7,693 nucleotides of DNA from JAJRWS01 sp039831705 (lineage in GTDB: Bacteria > Planctomycetota > Planctomycetia > Pirellulales > Lacipirellulaceae). The position numbers were made by a program, and so were the translations under genes. This document shows, in pieces, positions 1-4,609 of this stretch. The notes under the pieces were generated by a model. The model did no database searches and was not told the origin of the DNA. It saw only the letters and a program-made list of their open reading frames with translations. Position 1 is the first letter of the stretch. The number at the start of each line of letters is the position of its first letter. Where the stretch lies: the NCBI GenBank assembly GCA_039831705.1, contig JBDOMT010000386.1:1-7693 (forward strand), in the 5' to 3' direction.

Positions 1-53
1 AGAGGCAGCGATGCAGTTGGCAAATGGCCTGTTGGCGGATGTCCAGCTGGCGA
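1..53. other. Left edge, possible 3' end of an upstream gene
   Basis: No gene can be assigned. One forward frame (phase 2) is open from the left edge to TGA 167-169 and reads as plausible protein (EAAMQLANGLLADVQLANG onward). It could be the tail of an upstream gene that overlaps the lipoprotein start. Another frame stops at TGA 88-90. The stretch also contains two near-copies of cagttggcaaatgg (14-27 and 44-57, 12 of 14 identical). Confidence 0.25.
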
Positions 54-1136
54 ATGGGCCTCCGCACAATTACCCAATTCTCTTACCTGATGCCCCTCCT
101 TTTAGTGGGATGCTCTTCTACCGACTCGGACGACTTGGCCACGAACTTCCTGCTCAGCACGGAGCCTGATGGCGTACAGACGGTACTAGAGGTGCGTGAA
201 GCACTGCTGGGACCTGAAACGACCGAGCATGATCATGAGAGGCACGATCACGACGGGCACGCTCATGAGGGCGACGACCATGACGGACACTCGCATGAAG
301 GCGACGACCATGACGGGCACGAGTATGAGGGCGACGACCATGACGGGCACGCGCATGAGGGCGACGACCATGACGGACACGCGCATGAGGGTGACGACCA
401 TGACGGACACGCGCATGAAGGCGACGACCATGACGGACACGCGCATGAAGGCGACGACCATGACGGACACGAGCATGAAGGCGACGACCATGACGGACAC
501 GAGCATGAAGGCGACGACCACGACGAACACGCGCATGACGGACACGAGCATGAGGGCGACGATCACGACGGACATGAACATGGGGACGAGGACCATGACG
601 GACACGAGCATGGGGACGACGATCATGACGGACACGAGCATGGGGACGACGATCATGACGGCGGGCACTCTGATCACCATGATTCAGAACACCACCACGA
701 ACACGACTCGACTACTTCTCCGCCTAGTCAATCGACTGAATCGGTAGGCCCTGCTGGTCCCATAGAGGTCGTAGTGGTGGGAAAAATTGGTGGACTGGCC
801 AACCCCTGGCAACAGACGGAACCTGACTTCCCGTTTGTCAAAGACGCAGCAAAATTTTTCCTGGCTGATCCAGCAGCCGTCGCCGAGCAACAAGCCGATG
901 GCCACCAACATGCACCAGGTGAGGAGTGCGTATTCTGCGCTGCCCATGCTCAAGACACCTCGACCCTGCTAGCGATTGTGCAATTCAAAGACAAACAGGG
1001 GCAAATTCTTCGCCACGACGTGCGGAAATGGCTCGCGCTTAATAGCAACGAAACGGTCGTGGTCCACGGCCAGGCCAGGATCATCGCGGGAGGATTGTTG
1101 GTCATCGATGCTGACGGCCTTTACGTCCGCCGGTAG
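54..1136 (+). CDS. His/Asp-rich repeat lipoprotein, probable metal binding
   Basis: Probable outer-surface or periplasmic lipoprotein; function unknown, metal (Zn/Ni/Cu) binding inferred. The frame is open from an ATG at 24 (370 aa; numbering below uses it). ATG 54 (residue 11) is preferred because it leaves a compact signal sequence, MGLRTITQFSYLMPLLLVGC, ending in lipobox L-V-G-C with Cys30. No start has a good Shine-Dalgarno. Residues about 69-228 are almost only His, Asp, Gly, Glu and Ala in decapeptide repeats of the type DHDGHAHEGD. A Ser/Thr/Pro linker (229-240) leads to a folded domain (245-370) containing HQHAPGEECVFCAAH (His294, His296, Cys302, Cys305, His308), a plausible metal site, and beta-rich segments ending VVVHGQARIIAGGLLVIDADGLYV, reminiscent of an OB-fold. 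I recall similar domains in planctomycete hypothetical proteins, but cannot confirm this. It converges with vapC, 41 bp away. A metal chaperone or sensor role is possible but unproven. Confidence 0.8.
   Translation: MGLRTITQFSYLMPLLLVGCSSTDSDDLATNFLLSTEPDGVQTVLEVREALLGPETTEHDHERHDHDGHAHEGDDHDGHSHEGDDHDGHEYEGDDHDGHAHEGDDHDGHAHEGDDHDGHAHEGDDHDGHAHEGDDHDGHEHEGDDHDGHEHEGDDHDEHAHDGHEHEGDDHDGHEHGDEDHDGHEHGDDDHDGHEHGDDDHDGGHSDHHDSEHHHEHDSTTSPPSQSTESVGPAGPIEVVVVGKIGGLANPWQQTEPDFPFVKDAAKFFLADPAAVAEQQADGHQHAPGEECVFCAAHAQDTSTLLAIVQFKDKQGQILRHDVRKWLALNSNETVVVHGQARIIAGGLLVIDADGLYVRR
240..665 (+). repeat. 30-bp in-frame tandem repeats (His/Asp coding)
   Basis: A 30-bp unit, of the type ggcgacgaccatgacggaca plus cgcgcatgag, recurs head to tail. 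There is a degenerate first unit at 240-269 and eight regular units from 270 to 509. A 45-nt expanded unit follows (510-554), then three GAC/GGG-variant units (555-644) and a partial unit to about 665. Units differ mainly at the ninth codon position of the decapeptide (GCG, GAG or TCG) and in synonymous GAA/GAG and GGA/GGG changes. This pattern fits unequal crossover or slippage followed by point drift. The period is a multiple of three, so the reading frame is kept whatever the copy number. Confidence 0.95.
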
Positions 1137-1177
1137 CAAATTGCGGCGCTCAGCCCTATTTTATGTGATCAAAGACC

Positions 1178-1534
1178 TTAGTTGTCGATATGCAACTCGG
1201 CTGCAATCGTTTTCAGCCGTTTATCGTTGGTCCACAGAGTGCAATGATCGATCAGGCATGAAGCAAGCAAGTGCACGTCGATGAGCCCAACACCTCGGCC
1301 GTGAAGTTGGTGTCGTTCGATTAAAATTCGGACTTCATCGTTTTCGGCCTGGCACACCGAGGGGAGTGCATGCATCAGCTTAAGAATCTCCTCGCGGCTC
1401 TGAAGGTTGCCGCATGCAACTTCTCCGAGCACGAACGGATGCATGAGCACTTGTTCCGATTCGAGTAAAGCAACGAGCCGTCCGTTCGAACTCCGAAAAT
1501 GGTCGATCCAGACCGAAGAATCGACGAGGATCAC
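1178..1534 (-). CDS. vapC: VapC-type PIN-domain ribonuclease toxin
   Basis: Toxin of a type II toxin-antitoxin pair. PIN-domain VapC toxins are Mg-dependent endoribonucleases that cut tRNA or rRNA when freed from VapB. The 118-aa product shows the whole PIN signature: Asp5 in MILVDSSVWIDHF, Glu38 in FVLGEVACG, Asp86 in GLIDVHLLAS and Asp104 in WTNDKRL. All four acidic metal ligands are therefore present and the enzyme should be active. The length is slightly below the usual 125-140 aa, but both ends look natural. The start is GTG at 1534, overlapping the vapB stop as GTGA, which implies translational coupling and expression after the antitoxin. The gene converges with the lipoprotein gene. 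The PIN call is firm; the RNA target cannot be read from sequence. Confidence 0.93.
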   Translation of the reverse strand: MILVDSSVWIDHFRSSNGRLVALLESEQVLMHPFVLGEVACGNLQSREEILKLMHALPSVCQAENDEVRILIERHQLHGRGVGLIDVHLLASCLIDHCTLWTNDKRLKTIAAELHIDN

Positions 1535-1725
1535 TTGGCCGGTCTCCGCCGAGGAATTCGCTGAGCGTTTTTGTCTGTCCCACCTAGTGCGGCAAGCCGT
1601 TGCGCACTATAGCGAGAAACGAGTGATTCCAGTCCCATTCGGACTAGAGCTGTTTTTTCCCGAATCCCAGTTAACTTGGAAGCCTGCTCCAAAATTTTAT
1701 CATCGATATTGAGGGTCGTTCTCAT
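1531..1725 (-). CDS. vapB: VapB-type antitoxin (PF09957-like)
   Basis: Antitoxin cognate to the downstream PIN toxin. The 64-aa product begins MRTTLNIDDKILEQASKLTG, followed by REKTALVRMGLESLVSRYSAQRLAALGG. This is the classic layout of the short VapB family (PF09957/DUF2191): an N-terminal ribbon-helix-helix-like DNA-binding part, then a C-terminal tail ending in a basic, proline-rich stretch (IPRRRPAK) that would wrap the toxin. The ATG at 1725 is the natural start because family members begin MRTT or MRTN. It has no Shine-Dalgarno, and the predicted -10 box lies only 7 nt upstream, so the message may be leaderless. The stop overlaps the vapC start by 4 nt. By family precedent VapB-VapC should repress its own promoter. 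Confidence 0.92.
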   Translation of the reverse strand: MRTTLNIDDKILEQASKLTGIREKTALVRMGLESLVSRYSAQRLAALGGTDKNAQRIPRRRPAK

Positions 1726-1754
1726 GCATACAAATGTAACATACTATGATGCAT
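1724..1754. promoter_or_regulatory. Candidate VapB(C) operator
   Basis: Two copies of the self-complementary hexamer ATGCAT (1724-1729 and 1749-1754) flank the -10 box and spacer of the vapBC promoter. They form inverted-repeat arms 25 bp apart, start to start. This position, covering the -10 region and start codon, suits autorepression by a ribbon-helix-helix antitoxin. Operator function is inferred from position and symmetry only. Confidence 0.35.
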
Positions 1755-1761
1755 GTGTCAA
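1733..1761 (-). promoter_or_regulatory. vapBC promoter, sigma70-like
   Basis: On the minus strand a perfect -35 TTGACA (1761-1756) is followed by a 17-nt spacer and a -10 TACATT (1738-1733, 4 of 6 matches). The predicted transcription start falls within a base or so of the vapB ATG at 1725, implying a leaderless or near-leaderless mRNA. Identified by eye; no mapped start site. Confidence 0.6.
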
Positions 1762-1894
1762 GCATGCCATCCTCAAGGACGTTTAATATACGAAGCACCA
1801 GCAGTGGGTCTGTGGCAGCCGTATTGACTCACTATGGTGGAAGGCCAGCCAGGTTGTTGGGGTTTAAAACTGGCTCAACCCGCATATTTCACCA

Positions 1895-1968
1895 AAATAC
1901 AAGCACGAAGCGCAAGCGAGTGGGTAGCCGTAAGATAACCCACTTGCTTGCGCTGCGTGCTCGTATTT
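1895..1968. repeat. Large imperfect inverted repeat, REP-like, possible terminator
   Basis: Two 31-nt arms (1895-1925 and 1938-1968) match at 28 of 31 positions when one is reverse-complemented. They are separated by a 12-nt loop (agccgtaagata). The core of the left arm reads CACGAAGCGCAAGCGAGTG. One of the three mismatches can form a G-T pair, so the RNA hairpin would be very stable. It starts 6 nt beyond the stop codon of the subtilase-like gene (minus strand). It could therefore end that transcript, although only a short T run (ATTTTGG) follows. I recall near-identical core sequence as a dispersed intergenic repeat in Pirellulaceae genomes, so a mobile REP-type element is the alternative or additional reading. 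Confidence 0.8.
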
Positions 1969-1974
1969 ATAAAA

Positions 1975-3711
1975 TCATCGCACCAGCAGCCGCATGGTTC
2001 GCAGCCGCCGGCACCAAATCCACAGGCCAACCGCCAACAGCAGTGCCAAAATGATCGCACCCGGCTCGGGCACCGAAACGATGCCACTGATAGGGCCGCT
2101 AAACACGGGTGGTGGCCCGAAGGCCAGTTGGAACGCGGCCAGGTCATCGACGTCAACATCCCCATCTCCATCCGAGTCACCCAATGTGTGGGTTGCGTCC
2201 AGCAACGAACGATAGTTCCGCTGCCAAGTGAGAAAATCGCCCCCGCCCACCAAGCCATCCTCATTAAAATCGGCCGATGGCACATCGAATAGCGTATTGA
2301 GCCGCCAGGCCAAGCCGTAATCATGGGCCGACTGTGTGGAAACCTGCAGCGTATAGGTCCCTGGACTGAGGTCGGTCAAATAGAGATGCTCCACGTTGTC
2401 GACCGTACTCAAACTTTCGTCGAGCAGCAAATCAGAAAACGCGTCGGTCGAATTGTAGAGGGTTAAATCGAGATTGGCCAAGGACTCCGATCCTAAAAAC
2501 GTCGAGCCACTATTGCTATCGGTCACTTGCACATTCCAAGCCAGTACCACCGACAGCTCCGCCGCCGTACTGCCGACAGGTACCTCAAAATTATAGAACC
2601 GATCACTCCCTGGGGTGACCTCCTGGTAATCCCAACCATGCGTTCCCACCGCATTAGACGGTTCCCCAAAACTGCCCGAAAATTGTCCACCCAAAGCCAT
2701 CAAGTAGCTGTTGTAGATATTCAGTTCTCCCGCCCCAAAATGGTTATCGAGCGGCTGAGTGGTGGTATGACTCCAACCACCGGCAATCTCTTCTTTCGTT
2801 GCTCCGGCCAACAGTAAGGCCCGCATCACCTCGGACCGGGCCCCAGGGATTTCTACAGACCCCGTGGTTCCTATTAACTCAGCCGAGTCTGCCATCCATT
2901 CATGTAGCAACGTTGCCGCGGAACTGGTCATTGCGGTGGCCGCACTGGTGGTGGTTCTAGGCACTACCAAATCAGGCTTGATACGCCCCGGCCCATAAAA
3001 ATTTTGCGTTACCCCGGTGCTGTGCGTGCCATCGGTACGCCCCACGGCAAGCGCGTTGTAGCTGTGGCTGAGTAGATGGGGCAACGATTCGGTATCATTA
3101 CCCAATCCCACCACTGCGGTCACCTCATTGGTATCGATGATGTAATCGAACCGTCGCAATGCCTTACGATCCTGACTGTCGGATGGAAAGGAACCGACCC
3201 AACTAAAATTCTGCACTCGAAAGGGCTGTGCTAACGGTTCCTGATTGTTGGCCAGATTCAGCACGTTGCTCAACCAATCATTCGCCTCGTAGACAGTCAC
3301 CTCATTGGCCCCCCCAGCCAGGCTAGATTGGTTGCCATAAAAATTACCACCCACAATATTGGTAGAATGGTTAGTCGTCCCCTCAGCTTCCCCGCCACTG
3401 CCATCAATGAAATCCACCGACTCGGAGAACGGATCGGTGGCTGCCGTAAACAGGCTGGTATTTTCATCGGGAAAATAGGCACCTAAGCTATCAGACGATT
3501 CAACTTGAGAAATCGCCACTCCCGCCCCATTGGGGATTGAATCACCCAGCAGAGTGACCAGGCGGGTATAGCCGATTTCATCCAACGCTTCGGCCACAGT
3601 CATGGCCTGACACACATGCGCAGCAGAGAAGGACGAAGTGAAAAAGGCCGCTACCACGAGTAAAACTGGGCGCCAACGCATCAGCACCGCTGGTTGCAGA
3701 ATCTTTTCCAT
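1975..3711 (-). CDS. Subtilase-like (S8) secreted protein with dockerin-like repeat and PEP-CTERM anchor
   Basis: Exported protein, probably a serine peptidase of the S8 fold or a degenerate relative. The frame is open to a GTG at 3810 (611 aa, numbering used here). ATG 3711 (residue 34, 578 aa) is preferred: it is followed by a signal peptide (MRWRPVLLVVAAFFTSSFSA), has AGGGA 10 nt upstream, and GTG 3810 would lie upstream of the predicted transcript. Subtilase features: NHSTNIVGGNFYGN resembles the His motif (His148), AVVGLGND the oxyanion Asn region (Asn238), and RIKPDLVVPRTTTSAATAM the Ser motif (Ser289). The usual Asp position appears to be Glu104 in VAISQVES. A beta-rich domain follows (about 395-505). 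Next come two dockerin/EF-hand-like loops (DFNEDGLVGGGDFLTWQ 514-530; DSDGDGDVDVDDL 546-558), then PEP-CTERM: VPEPGA (580-585), a hydrophobic helix and a CRRLR basic tail. Exosortase-dependent surface sorting is expected from the signal. The substrate is unknown. Confidence 0.85.
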   Translation of the reverse strand: MEKILQPAVLMRWRPVLLVVAAFFTSSFSAAHVCQAMTVAEALDEIGYTRLVTLLGDSIPNGAGVAISQVESSDSLGAYFPDENTSLFTAATDPFSESVDFIDGSGGEAEGTTNHSTNIVGGNFYGNQSSLAGGANEVTVYEANDWLSNVLNLANNQEPLAQPFRVQNFSWVGSFPSDSQDRKALRRFDYIIDTNEVTAVVGLGNDTESLPHLLSHSYNALAVGRTDGTHSTGVTQNFYGPGRIKPDLVVPRTTTSAATAMTSSAATLLHEWMADSAELIGTTGSVEIPGARSEVMRALLLAGATKEEIAGGWSHTTTQPLDNHFGAGELNIYNSYLMALGGQFSGSFGEPSNAVGTHGWDYQEVTPGSDRFYNFEVPVGSTAAELSVVLAWNVQVTDSNSGSTFLGSESLANLDLTLYNSTDAFSDLLLDESLSTVDNVEHLYLTDLSPGTYTLQVSTQSAHDYGLAWRLNTLFDVPSADFNEDGLVGGGDFLTWQRNYRSLLDATHTLGDSDGDGDVDVDDLAAFQLAFGPPPVFSGPISGIVSVPEPGAIILALLLAVGLWIWCRRLRTMRLLVR

Positions 3712-3769
3712 GCCCGCATTATCCCTGTCCCATGTAAAAAAGGCAAGGATTGGGAAATTGGAAGAATCG

Positions 3770-3782
3770 GCGCCATAGGCGC
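3770..3782 (-). other. Small hairpin in the leader of the subtilase-like gene
   Basis: GCGCC and GGCGC form a perfect 5-bp GC stem around a 3-nt loop, within the predicted untranslated leader of the minus-strand transcript. No T run follows, so it is not an obvious terminator. It could stabilise the 5' end or be incidental. Confidence 0.35.
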
Positions 3783-3812
3783 TAAGGCACGATTTTCTCA
3801 CAGAAACCACCG

Positions 3813-3841
3813 AGCATAACCACCTAATTTTGTTGTCTCAA
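3813..3841 (-). promoter_or_regulatory. Promoter of the subtilase-like gene
   Basis: On the minus strand, -35 TTGAGA (3841-3836, 5 of 6 matches), a 17-nt spacer and -10 TATGCT (3818-3813, 4 of 6) predict transcription from about 3806. This gives a leader of roughly 95 nt before ATG 3711. It would leave the GTG at 3810 outside the transcript. Predicted by eye. Confidence 0.5.
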
Positions 3842-3861
3842 AACTACCGCTTGGGTAAAAT
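3833..3861 (+). promoter_or_regulatory. Promoter of the small secreted protein gene
   Basis: -35 TTGTCT (3833-3838), a 17-nt spacer and -10 TAAAAT (3856-3861, 5 of 6 matches). Transcription would start near 3868 and give a leader of about 100 nt. The -35 box overlaps the -35 box of the opposing promoter by 3 bp, so the two could compete for polymerase or share one regulator. Predicted by eye. Confidence 0.5.
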
Positions 3862-3874
3862 GAAGCTATGATGC

Positions 3875-3911
3875 GGTTCGCATACGGAACCAGACATTTA
3901 TCGAGAATGTC
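3875..3911 (+). promoter_or_regulatory. Two tandem hairpins in the 5' leader
   Basis: Between the predicted transcription start and the gene at 3967 lie two adjacent stems. GGTTC (3875-3879) pairs with GAACC (3887-3891). GACATT (3893-3898) pairs perfectly with AATGTC (3906-3911) around a 7-nt loop. One base separates them. They do not match a riboswitch class I recognise. A role in mRNA stability or translation control is possible. Confidence 0.4.
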
Positions 3912-3955
3912 AAAATGCGACGGCTCATAACAAATCCGTCAAGCCAACCTAGTGT

Positions 3956-3960
3956 GAGGA
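3956..3960 (+). promoter_or_regulatory. Shine-Dalgarno GAGGA
   Basis: GAGGA lies 6 nt before ATG 3967 and fixes the start of the small secreted protein, ruling out the out-of-frame ATG at 3915. Confidence 0.7.
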
Positions 3961-3966
3961 ACCCCA

Positions 3967-4542
3967 ATGTCGATGAAAGCCAAAATTATCCGTGCGGTTA
4001 TCTGTGCCAGTCTCATGCTGCTGGGAATCTCGTCCCAAGGTCATCCTATGGCTCAGGCACAATCGGGAACTTCGGAGTTGGACCAATACACGACCAACAA
4101 ACTCAACGGTATTAGCAACCAAAATAGTGCAAAAAGATTCAGCAGCAACCGATTCATGAATCAGGCCACCCGGAGATCAATTCCCCGCTATTCCCAATAT
4201 TCAAATCAGGATATCAAGCAACAAATTTTCGGAAGCACAGCTACCTCGCGGCCCAAAAACAAACCCTTTTCATCAGTCAGTCGCGGTCCGGCAGTCACTC
4301 CCTACCTGGGGCTCTCGGGCTTGCCAACCGGTGGCGCACCCAATTACTATAGCAATGTGAAGCCGCAGTTGGAGCAACAACGAGTCAACCAGCGGAACCA
4401 GCGTCAAGCCCGGGCGATGCAACATCAGCTCAACCAGGTTGCTGCTCAGGGACCCTACAGCATCAAAGGTTCTGAGAATATAGCTCCCACCGGCCATGCG
4501 GCCGTCTACTTGAACTTAGGCGGATACTATCCGGGCAGGTAA
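3967..4542 (+). CDS. Small secreted protein, conserved planctomycete type, function unknown
   Basis: 191-aa exported protein without a known enzymatic domain. The N-terminus is a clear Sec signal peptide: MSMKAKIIRAVICASLMLLG, then a polar region and AQA at 29-31, with cleavage likely before Gln32. The mature part is Gln/Asn/Ser/Arg-rich and probably largely disordered up to about residue 105. Three short blocks look conserved in type: TPYLGLSGLP (111-120), NYYSNVKPQLEQQ (126-138) and TGHAAVYLNLGGYYPG (175-190). Residues 133-160, rich in Q, R and N, may form a helix or coiled coil. I recall planctomycete hypothetical proteins with a 'PYLNL ... YY..VRPQ ... TGH..F.NY..YYP' pattern that this fits, but this is memory, not a search. 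It has its own promoter and a good Shine-Dalgarno, stands alone, is divergent from the subtilase-like gene and converges with the TIGR03790 gene. A cell-envelope role is a guess. Confidence 0.85.
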   Translation: MSMKAKIIRAVICASLMLLGISSQGHPMAQAQSGTSELDQYTTNKLNGISNQNSAKRFSSNRFMNQATRRSIPRYSQYSNQDIKQQIFGSTATSRPKNKPFSSVSRGPAVTPYLGLSGLPTGGAPNYYSNVKPQLEQQRVNQRNQRQARAMQHQLNQVAAQGPYSIKGSENIAPTGHAAVYLNLGGYYPGR

Positions 4543-4578
4543 CCTTTGGGCAGCGACTGGAACATGCAGCTACTCGGC

Positions 4579-4608
4579 CAGGATCCTGTTCGGCAAGCAG
4601 TACCTGCT
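4579..4608. terminator. Weak inverted repeats between convergent genes
   Basis: The 67-bp gap between two converging genes holds a perfect 10-bp palindrome, CAGGATCCTG (4579-4588), and a small stem, AGCAG/CTGCT (4596-4600 with 4604-4608, 3-nt loop). Neither is followed by a T run on either strand, so an intrinsic bidirectional terminator is only a weak proposal based on position. Confidence 0.25.
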
Positions 4609-4609
4609 C

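Larger units (their letters stand above)
1726..1974. other. Intergenic region with promoter and repeat hairpin
   Basis: About 250 bp without a supportable gene. Its left end holds the vapBC promoter and operator candidate. The right end (1895-1968) holds a large imperfect hairpin next to the stop codon of the neighbouring gene. The middle (about 1765-1890) shows no clear coding signal. It contains two short interlocked complementary arm pairs: AGCCAG 1847-1852 with CTGGCT 1870-1875, and GGTTG 1852-1856 with CAACC 1876-1880. Their meaning is unknown. No transposase fragment or tRNA is visible. Confidence 0.6.

Noticed and set aside
240..665. CRISPR-like array of 30-bp repeats
   Set aside because: The units are directly adjacent with no unique spacers, and they are codon-aligned inside a coding frame.
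186..747. Long open frames in two other phases across the repeat tract (164 aa antisense, 183 aa sense)
   Set aside because: A 30-bp repeat keeps every frame open once one unit lacks a stop. These translations are monotonous by-products (Met/Val-rich antisense, Met/Thr-rich sense). The lipoprotein frame has the lipobox and a folded C-terminal domain.
1137..1177. Terminator between the lipoprotein gene and vapC
   Set aside because: The 41-bp gap contains no convincing stem followed by a T run on either strand.
1860..1893. Possible insertion-sequence end before the hairpin (CTGGCTCAACCCGCATATTT)
   Set aside because: The motif felt familiar, but there is no matching second terminal repeat, target duplication or transposase fragment in the window.
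1875..2324. Frames on both strands across the end of the subtilase-like gene and the hairpin
   Set aside because: They are shadows of the PEP-CTERM coding frame running into the inverted repeat, with no recognisable domain.
3712..3810. N-terminal extension of the subtilase-like protein from GTG 3810
   Set aside because: The extra 33 residues look non-native and precede a normal signal peptide. The GTG lies upstream of the predicted transcription start, while ATG 3711 has a purine-rich site at workable distance.
3915..4115. 66-aa forward frame overlapping the small secreted protein gene
   Set aside because: It is out of frame with the gene that has the GAGGA site and signal peptide, and its start lacks a ribosome binding site.
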